Below, piece by piece: positions 43,569 through 55,391 of a stretch of 64,000 bases of DNA. Source of the DNA: Sphaerolaimus hirsutus (lineage: Eukaryota; Nematoda; Chromadorea; Monhysterida; Sphaerolaimidae); contig OZ038453.1 of NCBI GenBank assembly GCA_964036195.1, forward strand, positions 23,274,352 through 23,338,351, read 5' to 3'. The stretch's first letter is position 1. Every line of letters begins with the position of its first letter. The notes beneath the pieces are model-generated. The model did not search any database. It saw nothing but the letters and a program-made list of their open reading frames with translations, and had not been told where the DNA came from. The position numbers were made by a program, and so were the translations under genes.

Positions 43569-44647
43569 GGAAGTTATGGATCTGTTACCAATCGAATGGG
43601 AGTTATGGACCAGTTCCCAATTGAATTGGAGTTTTGGATCTGTTCCCAATCAAATTGGAGTTTTGGACCGGTTCCCAATCGAATTGGAGGTTTGGATCTG
43701 TTCCCAATTGAATTGGAGTTATGGACCGGTTCCCAATCGAATTGGAGTTATGGACCGGTTCCCAATTGAATTGGAGTTTTGGATCTGTTCCCAATCGAAT
43801 TGGAGTTTTGGACCGGTTCCCAATCGAATTGGAGGTTTGGATCTGTTCCCAATCGAATTGGAGTTATGGACCGGTTCCCAATCGAATTGGAGTTATGGAC
43901 CGGTTCCCAATTGAATTGGAGTTTTGGATCTGTTCCCAATCGAATTGGAGTTTTGGACCGGTTCCCAATTGAATTGGAGGTTTGGATCTGTTCCCAATTA
44001 AATTGGAGGTTTGGATCTGTTCCCAATCGAATTGGAGGTTTGGATCTGTTCCCAATCGAATTGGAGTTTTGGACCAGTTCCCAATTGAATTGGAGTTATG
44101 GACCGGTTCCCAATTGAATTGGAGTTTTGGATCTGTTCCCAATCGAATTGGAGTTTTGGACCGGTTCCCAATTGAATTGGAGTTTTGGATCTGTTCCCAA
44201 TCGAATTGGAGTTTTGGACCGGTTCCCAATTGAATTGGAGGTTTGGATCTGTTCCCAATTGAATTGGAGGTTTGGATCTGTTCCCAATCGAATTGGAGTT
44301 ATGGACCGGTTCCCAATCGAATTGGAGTTATGGACCGGTTCCCAATTGAATTGGAGTTATGGACCGGTTCCCAATCGAATTGGAGTTTTGGATCTGTTCC
44401 CAATCGAATTGGAGTTTTGGACCGGTTCCCAATTGAATTGGAGGTTTGGATCTGTTCCCAATTGAATTGGAGGTTTGGATCTGTTCCCAATCGAATTGGA
44501 GTTATGGACCGGTTCCCAATCGAATTGGAGTTATGGACCGGTTCCCAATTGAATTGGAGTTTTGGATCTGTTCCCAATTGAATTGGAGTTTTGGACCGGT
44601 TCCCAATTGAATTGGAGGTTTGGATCTGTTCCCAATTGAATTGGAGT
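43569..44647. repeat. 29-bp satellite array, about 37 copies
   Basis: Same monomer as 5220-6061, but enriched in TTATGGACCGG and TTTTGGACCGG variants. Its right edge is the unit 1 breakpoint: after GAATTGGAG the sequence becomes TGTAGTGAAATTCAAG, private to this unit. Confidence 0.95.
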
Positions 44648-44649
44648 GT

Positions 44650-44990
44650 AGTGAAATTCAAGTGTAGGAATTATGATAAAAGATGGCTTTTTGACTTCCA
44701 AGTTGTAAAAAGTATCCAACCTGACTCAAATGTGACACAAATTTTGAAGAAAAACACAATTTATGGTGCACTCATTAGGTTTGCTAGGACCAGTTCTACA
44801 CTAGTGGAGTTTATTCCTGTGGTAAAGTATACATTTCAAGAGCTACTTGTAGCTGGCTATGAAGTAAGTCTACTTATAGGGGTGTTCAAATAGTTTGTGG
44901 AGAGAAATCTGAGTTTGGCAGGTAAACTATGCCTATGTTCAGAAAAAGAACTGGCTGGTGCTTTACGTCGAATTCTCCACTGAAACATGA
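44650..44990 (+). pseudogene. Retroelement reverse-transcriptase C-terminal remnant (probably Penelope-like)
   Basis: One frame from the satellite edge reads KFKCRNYDKRWLFDFQVVKS, then IYGALIRFARTSSTLVEFIP and LLVAGYEVSLLIGVFK, meets TAG at 44891, and continues FVERNLSLAGKLCLCSEKEL. The pattern R-Y/F-AR-x-S-S ... F ... L-x-x-LL-x-x-GY ... F-x-K-F is one I associate with the end of the reverse transcriptase in Penelope-like and allied retroelements. There are no catalytic domains, so only the 3' tail survives, as expected for 5'-truncated insertion. Family assignment is inference. Confidence 0.4.
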
Positions 44991-45267
44991 TTCCCCCATA
45001 AATAGATTAGATTTTGAGATATTGCCACAGCTCCGGTATGAGTGTGTCTCACCAAAAACTAAAAAGAAAAAATGTCGCACATTGACTATCCGCTACTATT
45101 TTGGCTCGATTTTCTGCCATTCAATTTATGCCTACAACGGCGTCTGAAAGCAGACAAAGTTATTCCGCGTTTTTGTGTTTTGTGGAAGTGAGTTCATTTG
45201 GTAACATGTTTACATGAAGTTGGCAGTTGGCCAAAAACCACGTTATTTAAAGACAATGCTTTTTCAG

Positions 45268-45381
45268 TGGGTAAACCCCCGTTTTTCAGACGTGGCGGCG
45301 ACAGCAAAACGCTAGGCCCAACTTCAAACGCGCGCGAATGGCCTCCGCAAATTCTAGTCCTATGGGGAATGGACAGCAAAG
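45268..45381 (+). other. Coding-like stretch of unknown origin
   Basis: After GCTTTTTCAG a plus-strand frame reads VGKPPFFRRGGDSKTLGPTS then NAREWPPQILVLWGMDSKG, with GC-rich codons unlike the surroundings. It could be part of the same retroelement tail or a captured exon. PPQILVLWG faintly recalls a hydrolase strand, which is not enough to name it. Confidence 0.2.
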
Positions 45382-45472
45382 GGTTGGTGAATTGTTTTTT
45401 GTTTTTTCTAGGGTTTCGTAACTTGCCTTGAAGTAGTGTTTGAGTGGTATTAAGTACCCAGTCTCATTCATG

Positions 45473-45523
45473 CTGATGAGTCCCGCGGGGTAATGGGAGC
45501 AGGTCCATGAGTAGGGACAAAAC
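45473..45523 (+). ncRNA. Decayed hammerhead-ribozyme-like core
   Basis: CTGATGA at 45473-45479 is followed by GTCCC, a 29-base loop and GGGAC (45514-45518), a 5-bp helix II. Next comes AAAAC where a working hammerhead has GAAAC. Helices I and III are not obvious. Hammerheads are known in the terminal repeats of Penelope-like elements, and a reverse-transcriptase remnant lies 500 bp upstream. One substitution in the invariant GAAA would abolish cleavage. Confidence 0.3.
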
Positions 45524-45529
45524 CTGCTA

Positions 45530-46470
45530 TATCCTACTTTGTGTAAAATTGACACATTTGAGTATGAAATGAAAACATGTTTGAAAACAATACAATAAAA
45601 TGGTTTTTATTTTTTTGTGCTAGTGTATTGAATGTGAAATGGTCGCAGTGAGTGTTCACTTGTTGTTCATTTTTTTGCCTTTCATTTACATGCAAAATTG
45701 GCTGTCTGAATTGCGCTTGTGATTTTTAAAAAAGTGATAAAGTTGATTGTTTAAAAATATCATTGTTTGTTTTGCGGACATGTTATTGAACTGATTTTTT
45801 TTTGTTCGATGCGCAAAAATATGGGCTTTTTCATGTGACAATGCTATAATTACAGATACATCGATGTAATTTAAAACAATTATTTAATGTTTTAGGCATA
45901 ACCACAATTTCTCCATCATCTTTGAACATCTATCGGGAAACATGGTATCAAATGAAAGAGAAAAAATACTGGACATATATCTGAGATGGATATCATCTAC
46001 AAAGTAAAACCAAATTTTTAAAATTATTTATAGCTAGAAAACAAATTAATTTTTTTTAAATGTATCACAGTGCTAAAAATATACAATACAGTCCCAAAAA
46101 TCAAGCATAATTTTCCCCAGACCGATTGATAACTTTTTTTGTTGCGTTTTTGGCGGTATAAACGCTATTGTTAAGCTATGTTTCAAATGTTTCTTTTCAA
46201 TGCTTGTATTTTCCCGTCCGCGCATATAGCAGGGCACTACTACTTCCAGTTCATTTTATTAATTTCTCTCCGTATGCCTGCAATTGGTATGCAATTCTTC
46301 TAGTGAAAAATGGTGAACAAAGTAAGAAAAATGGATTCTGGTTCTAAATTATTTTTTGCCGCGGCCACAATTTCACTTTCTTACATACAACCACGGTAAG
46401 AGTAGTTTTTCGCAAAAGGATCCGTAAAAAAATGATCATAGAATCTATACTTACCTAATCTACTATTAGA
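45530..46470. other. AT-rich stretch private to unit 1, no gene seen
   Basis: No repeats shared with the rest of the window, no strong splice-bounded frame and no hairpin stood out. It holds several AATAAAA and ATTTTTTT runs. Confidence 0.4.
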
Positions 46471-46568
46471 ATGTGTATTTGTGAATTGCGCACAGCCCAG
46501 CACCGAATAGTTAGCCCAAAGTGTGGAAGTGTTCAGAGTTGCAAGTGCGGGGCGGTGGCGGCGGTGCC

Positions 46569-46790
46569 TCAGGCCTTGGCTGCCGCAAGCAAGTCCACTT
46601 TGTACTTCTCCGCTAGCCCGATCAGGTCCTCGTTGCTTATACCCGCCTCGCTCTTTTGCAGGGCCGTAATTTCATCTTGTCCTGCTGGCGGGAATCTGCA
46701 ATTTTTGCCATTTTTCAATTCAATTTCTCCAAAATATGTCAAGCAGATGAGTCGTGCCTGTTGCTCAAGAGTTCTAGACGTTTTCGACAT
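46569..46790 (-). CDS. Small GC-rich ORF, unidentified
   Basis: From ATG at 46790 to TGA at 46569, 73 codons: MSKTSRTLEQQARLICLTYF, later GQDEITALQKSEAGISNEDL and ending KYKVDLLAAAKA. Codons such as GCG, GAG, AAG, GAC and CTG dominate its second half, unlike its AT-rich surroundings, and charge and hydrophobic spacing look protein-like. There is a possible minus-strand acceptor (ATTGCAG) near 46691, so it may be the last exon or a fragment. I do not recognise a family. It lies in the private part of unit 1. Confidence 0.3.
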   Translation of the reverse strand: MSKTSRTLEQQARLICLTYFGEIELKNGKNCRFPPAGQDEITALQKSEAGISNEDLIGLAEKYKVDLLAAAKA

Positions 46791-46879
46791 GTTACCGTTG
46801 TCGGGCTTCCGCAAGCAGCGACAACAACGAAACATTCAAATATCACTAAGAGTTGAGCGACAGGCACGATTCATGTGCA

Positions 46880-47104
46880 ATGGCGCTGCACACACTAGTT
46901 TACTAACGGTAAACTAAGAATTTGGTAAACTCATTTTTCAGCTTCTGAGCACATCTGAGTTTACCGAAATGAGCTGTTCGTCAACTACAGTTGACAGAGA
47001 TTTTAACTAACACATTCCGGTAAACTCAGATGCCCTCAGAAGCTGAAAAATGAGTTTACCAAATACTTAGTTTTCCGTTAGTAAACTAGTGTGTGCAGTG
47101 GCAA
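46880..47104. mobile_element. Near-perfect 225-bp hairpin MITE
   Basis: TGGCGCTGCACACACTAGTT and AACTAGTGTGTGCAGTGGC-like ends, then GGTAAACTCATTTTTCAGCT against AGCTGAAAAATGAGTTTACC, and a centre around CGTCAACTACAGTTGACAG. The arms match almost throughout. Confidence 0.8.
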
Positions 47105-47213
47105 TTCGACATGCAGATGCGCCTAGGTGGAGTAGAAAGTCAACTCAGCATGTTTCTCATGAATATGCTATACTAGCAGGATTCTCTCCGACCTTCGGTC
47201 GGGTTTTGTGCAG

Positions 47214-47705
47214 AGCGCAGAGGCACTGACAAACCCGCAGCGCCAAAGCAAAAAAATAGCTCCGAACTAGTGATGTGAAAAGCGCCAGAAGTTTGGCGCC
47301 AAGCGCCACGGCACATTTTGCTCTGGCGCTAGCGCCAAGCGCCAGGCATTTTGTCCCTGGCGCCGGTCAAAATTAGCGCCAAGCGCCAAAAGCGCTTTTC
47401 ATGAGCATGGCGCCAATCGCTACAGCAAAATAGCGCCAAAAGCGCTTTTTGCTTTGGCGCTAGCGCGCGGGCTTTTACATCACTACTCCGAACGCTTTTC
47501 CGAGACACTGCACCGCGCCCGCAGCCAGCGGCGCGCACAACAAAAAGTGGAGAAACGCCAAGCAATATTACTAACGTGTCGGGGGCCGTCTCCGGATTTT
47601 TTCATGCTGCTGCGGCGCGGCAACGAATTCAAATTTTCCGCCATGTCGCACGGGAAAACAAAAAAAAGAATTGAATACAAGCACGGCACAACGGATGGGG
47701 CTTGA
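47214..47705 (+). pseudogene. Second copy of the Arg-rich segment, split by MITE 47268-47485
   Basis: It is preceded by a different upstream sequence (GGTTTTGTGCAG). After the MITE one frame reads MALARGLLHHYSERFSETLH, RARSQRRAQQKVEKRQAILL and ends RIEYKHGTTDGA. Two short indels against 33980-34472 put the two copies in different frames downstream of RRAQQ, so at least one is dead. Confidence 0.35.
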
Positions 47706-48624
47706 CAAAAATCAAGAAGAAAAACGAAAATATGTATGTATTGCACTTCTTCGAATGATTTTCGAAAAATGATTAGAGGAAGTCCCGCAGTGTTAAAAAG
47801 AAACCAAAAATCAGACGCATAGAGCCCACACAAATTAGTTGACATCGCAAATTCGTGTCAACTGAATGTCTCCTACATCAAAATAAACAATCTTTAAAAG
47901 CACCACGTGTAAGGCGCCGCACACGCTGGATGTCAACTGTTTCGGTGTCAACTCGATTTTAGTTCAATTTAGGTCGCAGGACGATTTTCAAGTGAATGCA
48001 CATGGCAAATATATTCCTCTTCGACGTTGCCGCACGTGCACTTGAAAATTGTCCTGCTACCTAAATTGAACTAGATCGAGTTGACACCGAAACAGTTGAC
48101 ATCCAGCGTGTGTGGCACCTCACAGAAACAATGAACTCTATCACAAAGAAAATTTGAAATCACATAATAACCCCAAATTTAGTTGAATTCAGTTGACACA
48201 AATTTTGATGTCAACTAGTGTGTATGGGCCCATAGACACAGTGAATAAGGGCAATGGAAATTTCTTTTTCATTAACAGTGACAATGGAAATTTATATGCT
48301 AGTAGTGATGGAAAAGCGCCAGGTGAGAGGGGTGACGTTGCCATGGCGCAGCGCCTTTTGGTGCCCTCAAATGGCATCAGCAAAAATAGACAAAAAATGC
48401 GAACGAACATAAGTGATATACTCACGGACCGCATGCTTTACACAGAATATTAGCATAATTTTATGAATAAAGACACTTGACAAATTTTGGAATAAATTCA
48501 CTGCAGGGGTCTAGTAGGGGGTACCCCCAAATACAGTTCCAGCTAAATATCTACAAAACCCAAATATCTATCTGGAGCAAATTCTTCAAAATATCACAGA
48601 ACTATATTCCTGTTTTGTTTTCAG

Positions 48625-48853
48625 ATTCGATATGGTAGATTTCACTGTAAAGTGGGTGGTCTGTGAACTCAAATACGCTCAAATCTGATTTACGAGTTTA
48701 CCTGAATCCGAGTTCACTGGCAGTAAACTAGTGTGCGCAGCGCCAATTGACAGCACGGCCCTGCACTCCTTGTCGATACCTGCGAATTGTGAGCACATGA
48801 AGCCACAGATGGGTGCCATTCAAATGGCCATGTTCTATTCCCACTGCGCCAAC
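48625..48853 (+). pseudogene. Second copy of the FDMVDFTVKW / IDSTALHSLS fragments
   Basis: Nearly identical to 35424-35653, including the hairpin insertion between the two halves; the G-run is shorter. Confidence 0.35.
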
Positions 48854-49456
48854 GGGGGGGGGGGGGGGCTATTTGAGCACACCGCATACAATTTAGCGCT
48901 TTACTTCAACTTCAAAGTGACCTTGTTAACGAAAATTTGTTTTAGTTACATGTTTACTTTCAAACAAGTTTATAAGTTATTTACAAGTTCCAGTAAGCCA
49001 AAATATCAACTATCGCGGCATTCCATTGAAAACAACTCAAAAGAAATGAAAACCACGTAATTGTCACAAAACAGCCGATAAAATTGCTGCGGCTCAATTG
49101 AGGTTCAGTCGTTGAAACCACTTATCGTATTTGCTTGTAAAATTCCCCCGCATGAATTATTCCCCCCTGAAGAAAAGATTAGAGGAAGAAAAAATCCCCC
49201 CTTGCATAATTCTCCATGAAGATATATTTATGTTGTGTGCAATTTGAACAAAAATGGGATGTATTTATCTATTTATTTATTTGTTGTTTAAAGAATATTT
49301 CATGCCATGAGATAATAGAAACGCGCCTGAAAATTTTGACGAAATAATGATTCCTCCCTTGAAACATTTCCCTTCCTCTAATAGTCCCCCCTCAAATAGT
49401 CCGACGAAAAAATAGTTCCCTAGAGGAATTATTCAAGCAAATATGGTATTTTGCAG

Positions 49457-49666
49457 CGATTAAAATCAGGAAAAAAAGACAACAAACGTGCTGGGGGCCG
49501 TCTTTCACAGCGCCGAGGTCGGCCTGGATTCGTTGACGCCGCAGCGGCACGAAGAAAAAAACACCTGCCACGCCGCACGCAGTTGTGGCTGAGCGAATTA
49601 AAATCGAAGGTTTTACATCAAATAAATACACACACAGAGCAACGAAGGCGGCTAACACAAACATAA
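49457..49666 (+). pseudogene. Second copy of the Lys/Arg-rich exon, frame open
   Basis: Here the frame from TTTTGCAG to the stop is uninterrupted (70 residues; contains GFVDAAAARRKKHLPRR and LWLSELKSKVLHQ). It lacks the extra G that breaks the copy at 36259-36468. Confidence 0.4.
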
Positions 49667-50329
49667 ATAAGAACAGCGAAAATCTGTAGTTACACGTCGC
49701 GTTTCCTCAAATGATTCCCCAGAGTTGGTTCATTCGAGATATTTATGATCAAGCAACAGGCAGGAACTACCGTATTTCTTCTAATAGAAGGGCCCCCTTC
49801 TATTTTTTTCTCATGAATCAGCTTTAAATGCATTTGAGATTTGCTTTTTCTAGAATGATATTTATTAGTTTTTAAAGGTTCAGTTGAAAACTAGTTTGCA
49901 CGACAATTGTGTGGATATGTAACGAACCATATAAAATGCTGTATTTCGGAGGAAACGTAAAGGTATTTACTCTGTACTTGAGTATACGTATTTATCAAGT
50001 AAAAGTAAATACGTTTTAACAACTATGTTGTCGACCTCATTTCACCATGGCAATCGCACCTACAGAATAAGTTGGAAGTAGATAGCCTAAACTTTTTAAC
50101 ACACACTTATATTGGAGACACCCTTCTATATTTATTACGTAGCACAAAAGTCAAAAAAGTATTCCTTCTATTGAAGACGCCTTGTATTGGAGCCCAGCCC
50201 TTCTATTAGAAGAAATACAGTATTCAAGAAAAACTACACCCTGAAAAAACCTTTATATCGATAGATACATATATAGCTGGGCGATTGGGGAGTAAACCCC
50301 TCCACCCACCCCCCGGGAGCCCCTGAAAT

Positions 50330-51115
50330 CAAGGACGTAGCCAGGGGGGGCGGGGGGGCGGCCGCCCCCCCCCCTTCCCGGGCTGGACCGAAAAATGTGC
50401 CAGAAATGGCACTTCCAGAAGACGATTTTGTCACAGTTTTCAAAAATTTTGCGCACAAGCGCGCATTTTTCCTTCACGCAACATATATTTGGCTGATCGG
50501 TCTCCGCAACCTCAAAGCCAGTGAAAAAACGCTCATATTCTGTCCATGTCGCTGTATATGCCTGTAAAATACAGACGTATACAGCGGTTTTTGCGCCAAC
50601 GCCAACGCCAACGCCAGTGGCGCCATGGCGTGGCGCTTACGAATGGCGCCAGCGCCATGGCGCCATTCCCTTACTACAGGGGCAAAATTTTAGGGGGGGG
50701 GGCGCCGCCCCCCCCCCGTTCGCCCGGCTCCGTATACAATCCGCCCCCCGCTCAAAAATCCTGGCTACGTCTAGGATTCAGATGGGATTTACTTTTCGGG
50801 ATCAGGATTGGGTCTTCGGGATCGAGACCGCGAAATCCCGAAATATTTCGGGATTCGGGATCGGGATCTCATTGGACACTAGCCACGTCCCTGATAGCCC
50901 AAAAATAGATGTGGAGTATGAAGTAGCATCGTACATAAATATATAGACTTCCATCGAACATTCGTGACTTCAACAGTGTAAGTTGAACCAGGGACATATC
51001 CAGGATTTTTGAGCTGGGGGGGGGGGGCTGCTTGTTTACGGAGGCCGGCAAACGGAGTGCTCAACGGCTCACCCCCCCCCCCCCTAACGCCGGCTCAACC
51101 CCCCCCCCCTAAAAT
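50330..51115. mobile_element. Recombinant MITE cluster in unit 2
   Basis: The left half of the 524-968-type element (TSD CCTGAAAT at 50322-50329) joins at CTGGCTACGT (about 50770) directly to CTAGGATTCAGATGGG, which in unit 0 follows the right end of the next MITE at 1426. About 460 bp between the two related ends are gone. The CAGGGACATATCCAGGATTT poly-C element follows at 50991. Confidence 0.75.
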
Positions 51116-54100
51116 TTTACCTACAGAGTGGCGGAATGGCACCATGGCGCTGGCGCCATTAGTAGGCGCCACGCCATGGCGCCATTGGCGTTGGCGCCAG
51201 CACCATGGAACGCTGTATATGTATGTAAATATACATACAAATAACCTCCACCCCCCCGCTCTACGAAACTTGTGGACCCAGTTAAATAAGCCAAAACACT
51301 AACCATGTGCGTGCATGCGGAACGGGCGAGAAGTGTCTGCCCGACAAACGGCGGGTTGCAACCGATTTTGGTATCGGGCTGCCGAAATAATAGTGTTGTC
51401 ATGCGAAACCTGGAAAAATGGCAGGGCTGTAAGAAACTTTCCCAAATCAGGCACAAAATACGAAAAAATTTGTTGAAATAAAATCGTTGCGATAAGATTT
51501 CCCAAGTGCCATGTCAAATTTCCGATAAATGCGAAAGAGTCACACGACAAAAGACTCAAAATGGCCCCGCACACACTAGTTTTCACACGAAATTTCGAAA
51601 ACTCATAAATGAGCTTTGAACGTGTTTGAGTTTTCCACAAGGAGTCATTTTTAATATCCGTCAACTGTAGTTGACGGCCACCTCATTGTAGAAAACTCAA
51701 CTGCGTTCTTAGCTGATTTGTGAAATCTCCAAAATTTTGTGGTAAAGGTAGTGTGCGCAGGCACAATATTCACACGACTCTTGACAAATTTTTGACATTT
51801 TACATTCACATTACCTACTTACAGAGTGCAGGACTGGCCCCTGGTAAAAGAGGGTTCTATCAAACATGATCTCTAAAGACACAAAAACGCATAAAACAAC
51901 CTAACGAACAAATCTTAAAGTGATTGCGCACTTTCCCTGATTGACTTAAATTAGTGATTGAAACTAAAATTGAGTCACATATTTATCTGCCAAAAAGCAT
52001 TTGAATTCACTTCCAACAAAAGTGACAACTGGAAAATAGAGAAATAATTGGCACGGTGCCAATAGCAAAAGGCACGCAAAACATGGGCAATCGATAATAC
52101 AGTAACCAGCTGGACTCAGCTGGCCGCGCGCCAACGCTGTATATGCAGTGTGTACTGCCATACCTAACTCAGCTGGCCGCGCGCCAACGCTTGTTGTGTA
52201 TATAAACGCAGTGTGTGTTTTAACGCGCGTAAATAGGGGAAAGCGGACAGCTGTCGCGTGTAAATATATTTAGACACGCACTCCGAGAAGTGTCAACATT
52301 CATGCAGATGGCATGCAAATTGTCAATTGTGTGACAAAGTGTCAAAATAACACTAATAAATTTTTTCTTTTTTGCTTTAATTGACATTTTACATGACATT
52401 TGACACTTGACTTTACACATTTCAGGGCTCAAAGTTTTGATCAATATTTAGGTGTATGAAAAAATCAAAGTTGTATGCAGTTTACATAGCATTTGGCAGT
52501 GCATTTGGGGTCAGTAATATGACAGCCATTTTGTACATATGTAACCGTGTGCATGGATAACAAAAGTGAAATTATAGTGAAAGTATTGTGAAAGTGGAAT
52601 TATAGTGAAAGTATTTTGTGCATGGATAACAAAAGTCAAGTAAAATGCTGTGTAAAATACAAAATCTTCTTTTATGTTTTACTGGATGTTATGGATTTTA
52701 CATGACTTTTGACACATTTTAAATGGTACGTGAGTGGCGCCAGTGTTGATTGGCAACTACACTTGCGGAATTGACCCCTGGAATAGACCCCACCCCAGGG
52801 GCCAGTTCCGCTAAATGAGACGTGAGAAGTGAAATGCCAAAGGCAAAGTAAAAGCTCAAAGGCAAAGTGAAATGGCAAGTGAATTGAAAAGGAAATTGGC
52901 AAAAGCGAAGGGAATTACTTTTTATTTATATATTTTTTACTCCGCTTTTGCCAATTCACTTCTCACTTCTCATTTTGCGGAACTGGCACCTGATCCTGTA
53001 AAAACTTGCGCTTGAATTACGCGAATTTGTACGCTAGACTTAAGCACTCAATTCACAGATATGAGAAAAAGTGATTTGATGATAATCCCATGAACTGGAA
53101 TTCTGGGGGACATGTTGATATATCTATTGTGAACACAATAATATACCCGGCGGACAGCAAAGCATGTGCAGAATTTTACCATAATTTACTGAATACAATC
53201 CTGTGATAAATTTCATAATAAATTATGCCACAGTTAAAACGAAATATTGATGATAAAAAACTGTACAATTTTTGGTTCATTATTCAGATGGGTTATGGTA
53301 TGTTTCCATACTAAGTGTGATGTCCGCCGAGTATAACTATTTCCATAAGCTTCAAAAAAGTGTTTTGCAAATGTAGCATACTAGTGAAATCATTCATAAA
53401 TGATGCACATTCTAAGAAAAACTACACTTGGACCCAGTTTCTTTGAAAAACAGTAAAAATTTTTTTTTGCCAATTTGTTTCAATCGCTGCAGTGACTTCA
53501 AATGACTTATTTGTCCGGATTTAACTTTCCAGAGCACTGTAAAATGTCATGTGAAGTATCAAGAGTTAAGTAAAATGCCGCGTAAAATCGAAAATAAATT
53601 ATGATTAATTGGATGTTTGGGATTTTACATGTCTTTCGACACATTTTACATTGTACGTGAGTGGCGCCCTTTTCCAACACTACACAGCAGCACTCTGTCA
53701 TTTTGCATGAGAAAAATGCAAAATGTCCGACTTGGGGGACGTGGACCCGGCTGCTATTCCAAGTCATTTCGATAGGGTAAAAAAGAGAGTAAAAATGTAA
53801 CAAAGACAATGATCAAGCCAGCGTAAGTATTTTTTGAACTATGGTATGTGGGTATTTGGTGGTATTTGTTGCAAATGTATCACACTAAAAAAAATAATGC
53901 AAAAATGATGCGATAAAATTTTGATGAAAGTTGGCTGAAACGAATGCCCGATTTTTTTGCTTTGAATATGCTCTGTATACCTTGTAGTGCTTCTGGTGCT
54001 GACCTACTTTAGTTGGGACAAATTGGTGTTTGAATTTGAGTGATAAGACTTTGCAGCAAGTTATATTTTTGAAGAGAGAGTTGAAGTAGCAGTTGTGACA

Positions 54101-55391
54101 TTGTGCCTACATACAGTAAATAGTCTTCACATAAAAGCTTATTGAATACCTACATGTTTAGTCATTGTTGTCCAAACACGTTGAAATATCAAATAAAATT
54201 AAAATTCCAGCAGGCAGATTTCCAACGGGGCAGGCCTATTACGCACAAATGCCCATCACACACATTTTCCCATTTTTCCACTTGACACTTTCAAGTGATT
54301 TTCAGATATGAGTGAAGTGAAAAAAAGTTGCACAATGACAGTAGTGAACTTTTTTCACTTCACTCATATCTCAAAATCACTTGAAAAAGTGTCAAGTGAA
54401 AAAACGGTCAAAAATAGCCATTTTTCACCATTTTTTTCACTTGATAATTTTTAGAGTGATATGAGTGAAGTGAAAAAAGTTCACCAATGTCATTGCAAAA
54501 CGTTTTTTCACTTCACTCATATCTGAAAATGACTTGAAAAAGTGTCAAGTGAAAAAACGGGAAAATGTGCGTAATGGGCATTTGTGTATACTAGTACACT
54601 GCCATTTCCAACATAAAATAAAAAGTTGAGAAACCTATAATACTGTCAATGAGAGATTTGACATCAAACAGTAAAAAAAACAATTTTGTGGAAATGTAGC
54701 TAGTGCATTGAAAAAATGATGTACTTCCTTCAAAAGCACTTATTGAGTAGCATTTAGTGTAAACTAAGTGTCAAATGTAAAGTCCATTGCAAAGTCAATT
54801 GTCAATTCTCATGCAAAGTGCCAAATGTAAAGTAGAATGAAAGTATTTACCAGTATGGGTACTTTTGAAAAAGTTTAGTATGTATAGCAACTGTGATGAG
54901 ATCGTACATTACTAAAAAAGCTGAAAATAGGAATATTTGTAGGTGAAAATGGGCAAAAGATATGTAAATTTGTGAATGTTATGTTTTATAAGAAAACACT
55001 TTATTTATACATTATTTATGATTCGTTACATACCGTATTTCCTAGAATTATTCCCCGGGGGTTTATTTTTTCAGAGTGAAAATTTTCAGAGAAAAACGTG
55101 AAAAATGTACTCACTTACTCGTATATTTTTTGAAAGTACATGTTTATTGAAAACATGTTTAAAGTGGCATTGAAAGTGACATTTTAACAGACAGAAAGCG
55201 ACAAACATAGTCACGCTAGTTTTCAACCAAAATGTCAAAAAACTCATAAATCAGCTTTTAATACATTGGAGTTTTCTAGAATGAGGTCAACCACAGTTGA
55301 TAGATATCATGAATGACTCACACTAGAAACATCAAATGTGTTCAAAGCTGATTTTTTAGTTGATTATGGAAGTGGAAGTGGAACAGTGGAA

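Larger units (their letters stand above)
34013..47213. repeat. Segmental duplication unit 1 (13.2 kb)
   Basis: Homology to unit 2 begins at AGCGCAGAGGCACTGACA (34013 and 47214) and continues to 44648, with small differences. 44649-47213 is private to unit 1. Compared with unit 0/2 it lacks about 0.4 kb near 43453 and carries an extra MITE at 38183-38427. It ends exactly where unit 2 starts, so the two are in direct tandem. Confidence 0.9.
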
